A program made the translations under genes and the position numbers. A stretch of 64,000 nucleotides of DNA, taken from the NCBI RefSeq assembly GCF_018403765.1, contig NZ_BOVQ01000004.1, forward strand, positions 1 through 64,000. The letters run 5' to 3'. Shown one piece after another: positions 43,550 to 53,556 of the stretch (position 1 is the stretch's first letter; every line of letters starts with the position of its first letter). Source of the stretch: Lactococcus nasutitermitis. Lineage in GTDB: Bacteria; Bacillota; Bacilli; Lactobacillales; Streptococcaceae. A model generated the notes under the pieces. It made no database searches and had not been told where the DNA came from. It saw only the letters and a list, made by a program, of their open reading frames with translations.

Positions 43550-46500
43550 TTATAATGAGTAATTTCTTTGTCTCTCTTTTTCTTGAGAGTCTTGTATCGC
43601 AGGAAGAACTTTTCCTTCTTTAAGAAAATCATAAACCTGCCGTTTAAATTGTTCCAATGGCTCTTGAGTGACACCTTTTAGTCGAATCGGGACATCTTTT
43701 CCTCGTTGTTTCCATTCATTACGAAGCTGGAGATACGCTTGTGTCTCGTATTCAAATTCATCTTTAAGTGCATTCCAATCCTCAGGTAAAATGTTTGATT
43801 GACTTGCAAGACTTGATTGATAATCAATAATAAGATTGAAAGTAAGGACAGCCAATTCAGAATCAGAAAGAAGTGACAAATCAAAGTTTTTCAAAAAGTC
43901 AGAGTCATAGCCCTCCAATTCTTCCAGTTCTTGTCCTTGAACTGTACCACTTATTTTATGAAAATCATTATGTAGAGAAAAACTTGTTTCTGACTTTTCA
44001 TCTGGAGTCAATTCAGGGATATCATTTAATTGTCTGCGCAATTCTTGAAGACGTTGCTTTTTTTCAATGAATTCTTTTTCACGTGGAAATGGTACTTTTC
44101 TTTCTTGTTCAATCCGAGTAATACCTGTTTGAATACGTTCAATTTCTTGTGTTGTTTTATATAAATCATCTCTTAATTTATCCAAGTAATGATTGATTTT
44201 TGCTAATGTTCCAAGAAGACTCGTGAGTGTCAATTGAGCATGATAACTTGTAGCGCCTTTGAAAAGAAATTCTTCGCCTCCCAATTCAAAAAGTTCTCCC
44301 TGTGAAGAACGTCCATGACTCTGATGAAAAATTTCAAAGCCACGATATTCCGCAATTTTTGTTAGTTGTACTTCTTCTGTCGCATTTTGCGTGACGAGCC
44401 GATTGAATAACTCAGCAACTTCTTTTTTCTTGTCTTCCGAATCATAGTGCTTTTCTCGTCCATTTTGGAACAAAGTCATTTCAAAATCAGCATCTTTATT
44501 CTGAGCCAATCTCTCAATATCTTGTTTAACCAGTGGCACACGTTGCTCTAAAGCAGGGAGCTTTTCTCGCTCTTTTTCAATCCGTTTTTCTTCAGCGGCT
44601 TTACTTTCATAGAAACGATTGCGAGCTGAAAAAAGAGCATCCACTTGCATTTCTAATTGCATATATTCTGCTTTGACAGGATCATCTGTTGCAATAGCTT
44701 TATACACTGAAGGGCCAAAAGCATTATCCATTTCATCAATTTCTCGAACATCAGAGTGTCCACTCATCAACTGGTCAACCACATATTTTTTATTTTCTTG
44801 TGTTTGCCACATGAATGAATCCATTGAACCTTTGGTAATATAAATATGAATTTGAACGTCGTCATTTTCATTTCCTTGACGAATAATGCGTCCATTCCGT
44901 TGGGTACTATCACTTGGTTTCCAAGGAACATCAAGATGATGAACAGCCTTTAATTTATCCTGGACATTACGACCTGTTCCCCCTTTACTTGTGCTTGCCA
45001 GAAGAATTCTAATCTTACCAGAGCGCATATCACGCATCATCTGCTCTCTTGTCGCATCCGTAGCTTCATGAATGAAACGGACTTCTGAATCAGGAACACC
45101 TTTAGCAACTAGCTGTCGCTTAATTTCATCATAAGCAGAAAAATTATTCTGACTCTTATCTAAATTTTTAGATGATTTATTTTTGTATTTTAGCGGAACA
45201 CCAGAATCAGAGAAAATCATTTGTGTAGAGCGTTGGGCTTTCGTTTCTTCCCAAATTTTATAGACACTTTCAACGACTTGATTGATTTTTTCCGAATCTT
45301 CCTCAGAGAATTGAACATCATCAAGCATTCTCATATCAATCGTTAATTTTTTATTTTCACTTAAAATCTTGAGCATATTATCTTCCCAAGGCTTTACTTC
45401 TCCTGCTTCAATCGCTTCTGCGCGCTTCACTAAACTTTCTATATAATTCACTTGAGCAGGTGTTGTAGAGGATTGGTGGATAATAGTTTCCGCTTCTGGG
45501 ACAGGTAAATCCAAATCCTCAGCTGTCTGAATATCCGCAACTTCAAGAAAGAGATTACGTAATTCGGGCATATTTCCAAATTTTGTAAAACGTCGTTTCA
45601 CCTTATAATTCCCAGCGACGTTTAACTCAAACACAGACTCAATCGTACCAAAATCAGAAGTCCAGCTATCAAAGCTTGCCACACCATGCTTTTCTAATAT
45701 TTCAGGGGAAAGGTATTTCATCATAGTATAAAGCTCAACAACAGAGTTTGAAATCGGTGTCCCAGTAGAAAAAACAACCCGTCGATTATTGTATTGACTG
45801 TGAAGATACTGGACTTTTTGATCCATATCCATTGCTTTTTGAGAACGAGCATCAGAAATTCCTTTGACTCCTTCGAGCTGAGTTTGAGGAGCAAGATTTT
45901 TATATCCCTGTGCTTCGTCAACATTAAGCATATCAATTCCTAGACTTTCAAAATCAATAAAAGTATCTGTATCACTTTTTTGAAGTTTTTTCAGTCTTTC
46001 CTGGCAAGCAGCTCGGAATTGTTCTGCCTTTTTGACAGTATATTTTTGTCCGTTGTCTTTGGCTTGTGCCATTTGAAGATCAGCTTTATTGATTTCTTGT
46101 TGGATATAGCGCTCTTGATAAGCTTTGGACATACCAACTTTTCCAAATTGAGAGTCCGCAATCACGATAAAGTCATAATTTCCTGTGGCAATACGACTAA
46201 CAAAACGTTTGCGATGTTCTTTGTCAAAGTCCTCGGATTGAGCAATCAAGACTTTGCTTTCAGGGAAATACTGATAAATCTCCCGTCCGAATTGATCAAT
46301 GAGAGGTTTAGGAACAACAAACATAGGCTTTTGGATAATCCCTAATTCTTTGAGTTTTATATTGGCTGCAAGCAAGGTTAAAGTCTTACCTGAACCCACT
46401 TCATGAAAAATACCAGCACGCTGATCCTGAACAATACGCATAATAGCATTCTTTTGATGGGGACGTAGCGTAAATTGTTTAGAAAGTCCATTGACTGTTA

Positions 46501-47191
46501 GACTGCTTCCATCATATTGTTTTGGCACAATACGGTTCATCTTTTCATTATAAAGAGAGATGATTTCTTCTTGCATCGGAGAATTTTTAAGCACCCATTC
46601 TTTAAAAGCATTGGATAATTGTTCTCCTTTTGCTTGAAGTTCTGTCGTAGCCTCGTGATCAACAACCATTTTAGGTTTTGTTCCTTCTGGAGCTGTCGGA
46701 TCGGGTACCTTTATTTCAAGTGTTTTTTGATTAAGTAAATTCTGTGCAAGTTGAACACCTTCAACTTTTCCTACAGCGTATTGATGTGCATTGGCATCTG
46801 ATTGTCGATAACGAATACTCACTTGATAACTGTCGCTTAGAGAGTCATACTCTACGTTTACTGCATCAGAAAAATTGGGGGATTGTCCCAACGCTTCAAC
46901 TAAGAAGGCTTCATAGATATGAGTTGGAATAAAACGAGTACCAAATTTATAGTTAAGTTGACTGATTGTAATATCTTTGGGTTGAACAGCTTCGAGAGCT
47001 TCGATGTTTTTCTTCCAATTTCTACCTTCAGCTGAAAATTCTTGTTTTACTGTCACTTCTGAGAGCTTTGTTTTGACATCTCCAGAAAGATAATCTTCTC
47101 GTGTTTTATATTCTCCTTTTCCAACATAAAAAAGGCGTTCTCCCAGTTCTTGAACAATGGCTTCTTTCGTCTTTGGATAGAGAGCTATCAT
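43550..47191 (-). CDS. SNF2-type helicase part of a methylase/helicase polyprotein (downstream of a frameshift)
   Basis: The 1,213-residue frame carries a SNF2-like DNA translocase: Walker A FHEVGSGKTLTLLAANI (residues ~258-274), the Walker B-like NVDEAQGYKN (~422), and motifs V-VI (STSKGGTGRNVQ; DSTQRNGRIIRQGNENDDV near 770). The ATG at 47191 is only the first in frame. The frame is open further upstream to the T7 run at 47,294-47,300 and there continues the preceding gene (FFEPTIQSQHPVIEVKNAED then ALLASLNHKGQLDFDYM). It is therefore probably the C-terminal third of one ~3,300-residue protein. The last ~110 residues share a domain with the 171-residue protein at 53,557. Confidence 0.85.
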   Translation of the reverse strand: MIALYPKTKEAIVQELGERLFYVGKGEYKTREDYLSGDVKTKLSEVTVKQEFSAEGRNWKKNIEALEAVQPKDITISQLNYKFGTRFIPTHIYEAFLVEALGQSPNFSDAVNVEYDSLSDSYQVSIRYRQSDANAHQYAVGKVEGVQLAQNLLNQKTLEIKVPDPTAPEGTKPKMVVDHEATTELQAKGEQLSNAFKEWVLKNSPMQEEIISLYNEKMNRIVPKQYDGSSLTVNGLSKQFTLRPHQKNAIMRIVQDQRAGIFHEVGSGKTLTLLAANIKLKELGIIQKPMFVVPKPLIDQFGREIYQYFPESKVLIAQSEDFDKEHRKRFVSRIATGNYDFIVIADSQFGKVGMSKAYQERYIQQEINKADLQMAQAKDNGQKYTVKKAEQFRAACQERLKKLQKSDTDTFIDFESLGIDMLNVDEAQGYKNLAPQTQLEGVKGISDARSQKAMDMDQKVQYLHSQYNNRRVVFSTGTPISNSVVELYTMMKYLSPEILEKHGVASFDSWTSDFGTIESVFELNVAGNYKVKRRFTKFGNMPELRNLFLEVADIQTAEDLDLPVPEAETIIHQSSTTPAQVNYIESLVKRAEAIEAGEVKPWEDNMLKILSENKKLTIDMRMLDDVQFSEEDSEKINQVVESVYKIWEETKAQRSTQMIFSDSGVPLKYKNKSSKNLDKSQNNFSAYDEIKRQLVAKGVPDSEVRFIHEATDATREQMMRDMRSGKIRILLASTSKGGTGRNVQDKLKAVHHLDVPWKPSDSTQRNGRIIRQGNENDDVQIHIYITKGSMDSFMWQTQENKKYVVDQLMSGHSDVREIDEMDNAFGPSVYKAIATDDPVKAEYMQLEMQVDALFSARNRFYESKAAEEKRIEKEREKLPALEQRVPLVKQDIERLAQNKDADFEMTLFQNGREKHYDSEDKKKEVAELFNRLVTQNATEEVQLTKIAEYRGFEIFHQSHGRSSQGELFELGGEEFLFKGATSYHAQLTLTSLLGTLAKINHYLDKLRDDLYKTTQEIERIQTGITRIEQERKVPFPREKEFIEKKQRLQELRRQLNDIPELTPDEKSETSFSLHNDFHKISGTVQGQELEELEGYDSDFLKNFDLSLLSDSELAVLTFNLIIDYQSSLASQSNILPEDWNALKDEFEYETQAYLQLRNEWKQRGKDVPIRLKGVTQEPLEQFKRQVYDFLKEGKVLPAIQDSQEKERQRNYSL

Positions 47192-47220
47192 ATAATCAAA
47201 ATCAAGCTGTCCTTTGTGAT

Positions 47221-50200
47221 TTAAAGAGGCAAGAAGTGCATCCTCTGCATTTTTAACCTCAATGACTGGATGTTGTGACTGAATTGTAGGTTCAAAAAAA
47301 CAGCACTCTTTGCTTTTTTAGGCTGTTTTGTAATTTCATCTTCAACATCTAATTCTATAGAAGCTAGGAATTGGTAGTAATCATCTTGACGCATCAATAA
47401 ACTGTTTTTTTGATTAGAAAGTGGCCCAAAATCTTTAATAAAGGTATCATATTGTTCATTTAATTGAAGACGTAGGGCTTCATATTCTGTTGTTGAATAG
47501 TCTGCTTTATGCTGTAAAGCAAGGAGATCTTGTAAGGTATAACGAAGTTCAATCATTTTGGACATTGCCTTAACTTCATCTTTGGAGTAATCAAAGTGAT
47601 AAGAATATTTTGTACTCAGTGCAACACTTTGCTTCAGCAACGCAATATTCCTTTTATCAGTGCTAATGAGCTGATAACTTTCATTTCCCTTATCAAGTGT
47701 CGAATGTTCAATTAAATGCTCTATTTCCTTTTGTGATAGGTCAAGTGAGTCAAATTCTGGATTATCAGAAAAGAGACTTTTATCAACGACTTCAACAAGA
47801 TAGTCGTTTGTTTTTTTATTCGCTTCCTCTTTGTAGATACGTTCTTTATTATTCTTGTATCGTGTTAATTGATTTTGACGTGTTTCATTGATATTGAGAG
47901 TGACACTCGAAGTTTTTTGCATCAACTCTACAAATTCTCCGTTATGATAATAAGGTTTTCCCTCAAATATCATTATTGTATAAGGCACAATCTGTTTTAA
48001 AACTTGTTCTGGAACATTCGTCTCTGATTTTTCTTCAAGCTCATAAAGTGGACGGTCGTTGGCAGCACTTTCAAAGTGTTCTCCCTCCTCAAAATGAAGC
48101 GCTGTTTGTACTTCTTGTGCTAAGTCCTCAGCTGCAACCGTTGCTTTGATAGATAATGTGCCACCATTATAAGTCTCAATTTTAAAGTCGCCTAAAACTT
48201 GTTCTGGATGACGTTCAAAATAACAATTATAGTAGATTTTATTTCCTTTACCATCAGCTAAAGGAACTGTTTCAAGCCATTCTGGTCTATGATTTGAGAA
48301 TTGAAGCGAACTATCCTTTTGAAAGATGAGAATATCTGAAGTGACAGCTGTCCCAGCAATTTTTGAAAAAGCCGTATCTGGGAGGCGAACGGCTTTTAAT
48401 AAATGCGCTTGTTGAGCCAACTCTTCTCGAAATCTGGAGTCTCTTTTATCCATTGTTCCCTTGGAAGTAATGACCGCCACAATTCCTCCGTCATGAACAA
48501 GGTCAAGTGCCTTCTTGATAAAGTAGTCATGAATGACATACGGACGATTATAATGAGTATCCGAAGGATGAATTTTATCTGAAAATGGGACATTTGTTAT
48601 TACAACATCCATAGAATTATTGGCAAAACGGGTGTCTTCAAATCCTTTTTCTTGAATGGATACTGTTTGTTGGAGTTGCTTTGCGATTGTGGCCGTCATA
48701 GGATCAATTTCTACCCCAAAAAGCTCAGAATTTTTCTTTAATTCTTTTGGCATTGCACTAAAGAAATTCCCTGTCCCCATAGAGGGATCTAAAATACGTC
48801 CTTCTTTAAAGCCTAGTTCTGACAAACTGGCATAAATTGCTTTTATAATTTCTGGCGAAGTATAATAAGCAGTCAGCGCTGAACGGCGTATTGCTTGATA
48901 ATCCTTTTCTGAAATGAGCTGCTTGAGTTCTTCTCGGTACGTAGCATATTTTGGATTGTTTTCATCAAACACATCAACAACACCTCTGCCTCCCCAACCA
49001 ACATAATGGGCAAGAATTGTCTGTTCCTCGGCAGTTGCTAAACGTATTTCTGAATTAAGAATGTTGATGAGACGAAGCGCAGCAATATTTCCTTCAATTT
49101 TTGCTTGAACTGTTCCAGGATAAAAAGTAACAAGATTTTCTGGAAAAGAGAAGTCTAATCTTTCCTTTTTAGATGCACTATCAGTTTGAACTTCTGATGG
49201 GACAGTGACTTTGTGAGAAGTTGATACTTCTATATCATCAGATTGTTTATTTTTGGAGGAATTTTTGTGTTGTGATGCTTTATCCTGGTCAACTTTTTCT
49301 TGATTTTCTGTGTTAAACTCCTCTTTCCATTGATCAAAGGTTAATGCTAAATAACCATGTTTTTTATAGGCAGATTGAATAATTGATTCAATTTCTTGTT
49401 TATCGTTTTTATTTAGCCATTCAAAAACATAAGGCTCATTTATTTCCGTATGATTATCAGCTTGTAAAAGTTGATTCGCAGCATATTCATAGTATTGAAG
49501 ATATTCTTGGTCATAAAATATTTGTCCGCTATCCATCATTTTATGATAATCAAGAATGGATAGCGCGTTTAAATAAGATGCTTTTAGTTTTTCTAAAGAT
49601 GCTTCCTGCGAGCTTATAGGTTTATTTAATTGATTCGCAGCATCATTGTCTGAACTATCAGCAGTTGCAAAAGAAAATAAGTCTAATGGTTCATCTATTG
49701 GAACATTGGTGCTTTCTGTTTGGTTAGGGTTAGGGTTAACCTCATGAGATATAGAAGTCGGTATATTCTGGTTTAATTTTTGTTCATACTCTGTACGGAA
49801 AATTTCAAATTTTGCCCTAAAATCTTTGACTCCAGAAATACCATCGGATGCACTAGAGAGTTCAAATTCATTATTTTCGGCAGTTATCAATGTTTCCATG
49901 CCCCAGAAATGCTGTTTAACTAATCGTAGAACTTGATTGTCCTCTAGGATTTCAAACTCATCACTTAACTGAAAATCTTCTTTAAGAGTTTCTAAGAAAG
50001 TGCTTGGTGTTAACTCTGCTTGTACTTCTTCCTCATTTTCATCCTTGTTGTTAACAGTTTTATCGTCATTGAAATCAAACTCAACATTCAATTCAATATC
50101 TCCTAACTCGGCTAGGGTGCGATAAAATTGAATATCTCGTTCGTCTGTAAAAAAGGTATCATAACGTTTATTATCTACAAAGAATGATAGCTGAATTTGC

Positions 50201-53200
50201 TCATCCTCTCCGAGCGTTCTTGCGTGTGCTGCATCACGAATCAAGCGAGGCATATTTTCAGCGTTTAGCACTACATCATCGTGAGACTCTGCCAAAAAGT
50301 CATAAGCAGGGGAGCTGAAAGTGTTGTGCATTGTAAGAACAGGTGGTTGGATTTTTGGGCGCTTAACATTGAAACGTTCCCAGCCTTTTTCAAGTTTTTC
50401 TTTAAAATCAGGAATGGAAGTCAAAAACTCAGCATTGAATGAGACATTTAATTTACCATCTACGATTGTGGCAACCTCATCACGATCTGGCTTTTCTTCA
50501 ATCTGCAGGGATAGAATTGTCCCCTCAGCAGTAGTGATGACTTCATAGCCCTCACGATTCCTGAATTTCAGATAATCATTGAAAAATCGACTAGCTTGAT
50601 TTTTTTCATGCACTTGCTCATGAATTTCATGGTGATTGACAGCAATGCCAAGGTTGGTAATTTGCTCCGTCGTCAGGCGTCCATCTCTTTCAGCCAGCTG
50701 CAAAACTGAGCGTAGTCCCTCAACATAAGCAGTTGGATAGCCTTTGAGGTACAAATCATTCAGTATTCCCCCATTGGGAATTTCATCATAAATTGTGCCA
50801 CTTGCTAAATCTTCATCGCTGTACCAGCGAAGCAAGGCATCTGAGAGTTCAAAATAAACGACATAGTCGAACCCTATCTGGTAGTAAAATTTATCATCAG
50901 CTGTATCTTCTTTTTCATCGAAAAATGGCAGACTCAGTCGTAAATTTTCTTGTTGAGCAAGAGTTAATTCTTTGTAAGGTAAAATTTTGATATTCGCATC
51001 TGTTATCATTTCTGAAAGGTATGGATAGAACCTATCTAAAGCCTGCGGATGTTCTTTCAAAATTTCGATTTCAGAACGGATTTCTGAGGTTACTTTTATT
51101 TCGTCTGACACAGCTTCTTTTGGGAGAGATTTATCAGACTCCATTTGTTGTAAATACCCCGCTTCTTTCAACTCTGAACGAATGTATCGGAGCAGCTCAG
51201 AAGTTTGTTTTTCATTTTTAAAATCATCGCCCGAAAGGTTAAAGACACCCGTAGTCAAATTCATCTTAACTAACGGAAGCGAACCTCCCTTGTCCGTCAG
51301 TCGATAGACAGTAAAGGTTTGATATTTCTCTTTGATAGAAACTTGAATATCCACAAATGAAGAGCCAAACGACTCAAACCAATCGCTGTCAGCGGCAATA
51401 AAATCAAAAATGCCATCAGAAAGACGAGATTCAAGGTGACCTAGCTCAGCTGATGAGCTTCCAGGCTGATAAACTTGTGCAGCTACAGCGAGTTCCTGCT
51501 CTGCTTCTTCTGCAATTTCAACCTTTTTAGATTGCTGATTCCTGTCTTCGACATATTGTTCACGCCAATCTTGAAAACTTTCCCAGTCTAAACCGTTCGG
51601 ATTGTCAAGTGTTTTATAGCCTACCTCATCGTAAGCAGCTTGAACGAGCTGAATTAAATGTTCCTGCTCAGATTGGGGTAACGTCCGATAACTAGGAAAC
51701 ATTTCAACATCTACTCCCAAACCATCAGCCCTAGCAATTTCTGCCAAAATTTCAAGATAGACTTTAACCGCTGTTCCTTCATTTTGTGAGCGCCAATGTT
51801 TGATATAGTCTGCTTTTAGGCGCTCAACCATAGGACTTTGATTTTGTGCTGCAGATCGTTCAACAACTGGCTTTTCATCAGCTTCTAATTCAAATTCTTT
51901 ACCCAATGCTGAACGTAAGAGACGGTCTAGATTTTTAAGTCGAGAACTCGATAGCCAGGGATTAGTTATCTCTAAATTTCTTGTATCAAAGTCAACAGCA
52001 AACAAGGGCGTGCTTTCATACTGATCTTCTTTATCTTGAATATCAAAATCATAAATAGTTAACCTATCATCATTTTGCCAATCACTATGAGCAGTAATTA
52101 AAAACTCTGAACGATTATCTGGATTTAAATTTAAGTAATCTAGCATTTCTTGCGGAAGTTGTTTGACAGCATTGATAATTTGCTGCTCTCTAAGCTCCTT
52201 TTCATCATTCTCTTTTTTGATACTCAATATAGCTTGACTATCATCTGTAGCTGTAAAGTCTGACTGGAGATTTTTAGAGATGAGTGTAGATTGGGTTTCG
52301 TTCCCTGTAATAATTGAGCGTTCATTTTCTTCAGTTGTTGAGGAAACTTCCTCTATTGCATTAAATGGTTGCTCACTCAAAAACTCTTTCCAGACATCCA
52401 TTATCGTAGAACGAATAGGAAGTGTTGCAGGATTAGTATTATAAGTATGATCAGTTGATGATAACCAAAATTCTACTTTTGAATCATCGGATGTCCCCAA
52501 ACGACGTCCAATCATATTCCATCCAAGTTGAGCTGTACCTGCAGGAGTACGAAAATCAAAAACATCGTAACTTCCTGAAATATCAGTTCCAGCTCTCTTT
52601 TGTTTTTGTGCTTCATAGTAACTGTTATAAAGCTTTGTATAAGCTATATCCAGCATTTCAGAAAACTCAGACTCACTATTTATAATAATTTCATCCGTTT
52701 TTTCTGCTTGTATTTCTTGGCTAGGGTTAGGGTTAGGGTTAAGGTTAATATTAACCTTAACCTTAACTTCATTTTTTAAAGCTGTTTGAGCAGCTTCTTC
52801 TTGAAGTATTTTTTTCCATTTTTTAAGTATTTGCTCATTTAAACCACGAGCGAAGCTATTGCCTAAATTTAGTGCTTCAAGAAGTCGAGGGGAACTTTGA
52901 AATTTTTCCATTTCTGTCAAAGTCTGGCTATTGACTTGATTTTCTAAATTCTGATTATCTTCAAACAAACCATACTGTTCAAGCAGATTATATAATGTAA
53001 TTTTTACCGCAAATTTCTTTTCTTCGTCTGTAAAACGATTAAGTTTGGGTAGAAAAGGCGCAATAAATTGCTCAATTCTTTGCTGAGCTTCCAATAACAA
53101 ATCTTCCACGTAATACTCTTCATTTACAATACTGCTTAATGTATCCAGAAATTCAGGTGAAGACAATTTTACTGGATGAAGAGGGTAATCTATAAGATTA

Positions 53201-53490
53201 GTTTGTGAAACATCGTAAAACGAACGAGGTTGATTTTTAATTATTAAGGTTATTGCTTCCGTACCTTGGATAACTGATGAGTAGGGAGCAACCTTTTTCC
53301 AAGTATCGTATTCTTGAAGCCATGTGGCATAAGGAGTTTGAAAGTAAGCCTGAATAACGGCATCAGCATGATGTTCAAAATGTTTACGATTAAAAGCGAT
53401 AAATGCTATTTTTTCACGTTGTTCTAGTTCAAGAAAATGAGCAATAAAATAGTTGCGATAATTGATAATTTCTTCTTTTGTTTTTTTCAT
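47221..53490 (-). CDS. N6-DNA-methylase part of a methylase/helicase polyprotein (upstream of a frameshift)
   Basis: A 2,089-residue frame. Residues ~1,565-1,640 hold the methylase motifs: ILDPSMGTGNFFSAMP (AdoMet site) and TNVPFSDK (NPPY-type motif, here NVPF). The preceding ~1,500 residues are large, acidic and built of repeated polyvalent-type modules. The stop at 47,221 follows ~25 residues of unrelated sequence after a T7 run, where a -1 shift would join the helicase frame. Such giant proteins accompany transfer regions of mobile elements and may protect or process incoming DNA. Two telomere-like repeats lie inside the gene. AAAGGATTTC precedes the ATG. Confidence 0.8.
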   Translation of the reverse strand: MKKTKEEIINYRNYFIAHFLELEQREKIAFIAFNRKHFEHHADAVIQAYFQTPYATWLQEYDTWKKVAPYSSVIQGTEAITLIIKNQPRSFYDVSQTNLIDYPLHPVKLSSPEFLDTLSSIVNEEYYVEDLLLEAQQRIEQFIAPFLPKLNRFTDEEKKFAVKITLYNLLEQYGLFEDNQNLENQVNSQTLTEMEKFQSSPRLLEALNLGNSFARGLNEQILKKWKKILQEEAAQTALKNEVKVKVNINLNPNPNPSQEIQAEKTDEIIINSESEFSEMLDIAYTKLYNSYYEAQKQKRAGTDISGSYDVFDFRTPAGTAQLGWNMIGRRLGTSDDSKVEFWLSSTDHTYNTNPATLPIRSTIMDVWKEFLSEQPFNAIEEVSSTTEENERSIITGNETQSTLISKNLQSDFTATDDSQAILSIKKENDEKELREQQIINAVKQLPQEMLDYLNLNPDNRSEFLITAHSDWQNDDRLTIYDFDIQDKEDQYESTPLFAVDFDTRNLEITNPWLSSSRLKNLDRLLRSALGKEFELEADEKPVVERSAAQNQSPMVERLKADYIKHWRSQNEGTAVKVYLEILAEIARADGLGVDVEMFPSYRTLPQSEQEHLIQLVQAAYDEVGYKTLDNPNGLDWESFQDWREQYVEDRNQQSKKVEIAEEAEQELAVAAQVYQPGSSSAELGHLESRLSDGIFDFIAADSDWFESFGSSFVDIQVSIKEKYQTFTVYRLTDKGGSLPLVKMNLTTGVFNLSGDDFKNEKQTSELLRYIRSELKEAGYLQQMESDKSLPKEAVSDEIKVTSEIRSEIEILKEHPQALDRFYPYLSEMITDANIKILPYKELTLAQQENLRLSLPFFDEKEDTADDKFYYQIGFDYVVYFELSDALLRWYSDEDLASGTIYDEIPNGGILNDLYLKGYPTAYVEGLRSVLQLAERDGRLTTEQITNLGIAVNHHEIHEQVHEKNQASRFFNDYLKFRNREGYEVITTAEGTILSLQIEEKPDRDEVATIVDGKLNVSFNAEFLTSIPDFKEKLEKGWERFNVKRPKIQPPVLTMHNTFSSPAYDFLAESHDDVVLNAENMPRLIRDAAHARTLGEDEQIQLSFFVDNKRYDTFFTDERDIQFYRTLAELGDIELNVEFDFNDDKTVNNKDENEEEVQAELTPSTFLETLKEDFQLSDEFEILEDNQVLRLVKQHFWGMETLITAENNEFELSSASDGISGVKDFRAKFEIFRTEYEQKLNQNIPTSISHEVNPNPNQTESTNVPIDEPLDLFSFATADSSDNDAANQLNKPISSQEASLEKLKASYLNALSILDYHKMMDSGQIFYDQEYLQYYEYAANQLLQADNHTEINEPYVFEWLNKNDKQEIESIIQSAYKKHGYLALTFDQWKEEFNTENQEKVDQDKASQHKNSSKNKQSDDIEVSTSHKVTVPSEVQTDSASKKERLDFSFPENLVTFYPGTVQAKIEGNIAALRLINILNSEIRLATAEEQTILAHYVGWGGRGVVDVFDENNPKYATYREELKQLISEKDYQAIRRSALTAYYTSPEIIKAIYASLSELGFKEGRILDPSMGTGNFFSAMPKELKKNSELFGVEIDPMTATIAKQLQQTVSIQEKGFEDTRFANNSMDVVITNVPFSDKIHPSDTHYNRPYVIHDYFIKKALDLVHDGGIVAVITSKGTMDKRDSRFREELAQQAHLLKAVRLPDTAFSKIAGTAVTSDILIFQKDSSLQFSNHRPEWLETVPLADGKGNKIYYNCYFERHPEQVLGDFKIETYNGGTLSIKATVAAEDLAQEVQTALHFEEGEHFESAANDRPLYELEEKSETNVPEQVLKQIVPYTIMIFEGKPYYHNGEFVELMQKTSSVTLNINETRQNQLTRYKNNKERIYKEEANKKTNDYLVEVVDKSLFSDNPEFDSLDLSQKEIEHLIEHSTLDKGNESYQLISTDKRNIALLKQSVALSTKYSYHFDYSKDEVKAMSKMIELRYTLQDLLALQHKADYSTTEYEALRLQLNEQYDTFIKDFGPLSNQKNSLLMRQDDYYQFLASIELDVEDEITKQPKKAKSAVFLNLQFSHNIQSLRLKMQRMHFLPL
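47288..47305 (-). other. Frame junction at a T7 run in the methylase/helicase gene
   Basis: The minus strand reads GCTG, seven T, GAACCT. In the upstream frame this is GTT TTT TTG AAC; one base back it is TTT TTT GAA CCT, leading into the helicase frame. The join is exact in protein terms. It may be a mutation, a phase-variable tract, a sequence error or a -1 programmed frameshift. Confidence 0.75.
49722..49741. repeat. Telomere-like repeat, copy 1 (in methylase gene)
   Basis: GGTTAGGGTTAGGGTTAACC. This copy lacks the ATATT centre. Coding strand reads VNPNPN. Confidence 0.8.
52722..52766. repeat. Telomere-like repeat, copy 2 (in methylase gene)
   Basis: Three TAGGGT units, then AAGGTTAATATTAACCTTAA and a further CCTTAA. 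It is the longest copy (45 bp). Coding strand reads VKVNINLNPNPNP. Confidence 0.85.
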
Positions 53491-53517
53491 GACGTATGAA
53501 ATCCTTTCAAAAAAAAC

Positions 53518-53553
53518 AATAAGGTTAAGGTTAATATTAACCCTAACCTTATT
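53518..53553. repeat. Telomere-like repeat, copy 3 (intergenic 36-bp palindrome)
   Basis: An almost perfect palindrome (one mismatched pair) centred on GGTTAATATTAACC with AATAAGG and CCTTATT ends. It fills over half of the 66-bp gap between the 171-residue gene and the methylase gene and ends 27 bp before the methylase ATG. It is the only full copy outside coding sequence. Confidence 0.85.
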
Positions 53554-53556
53554 TTC

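Noticed and set aside
49722-52766. Eukaryotic telomere contamination
   Set aside because: The repeats are short, in frame in bacterial genes, and carry a specific palindromic centre.
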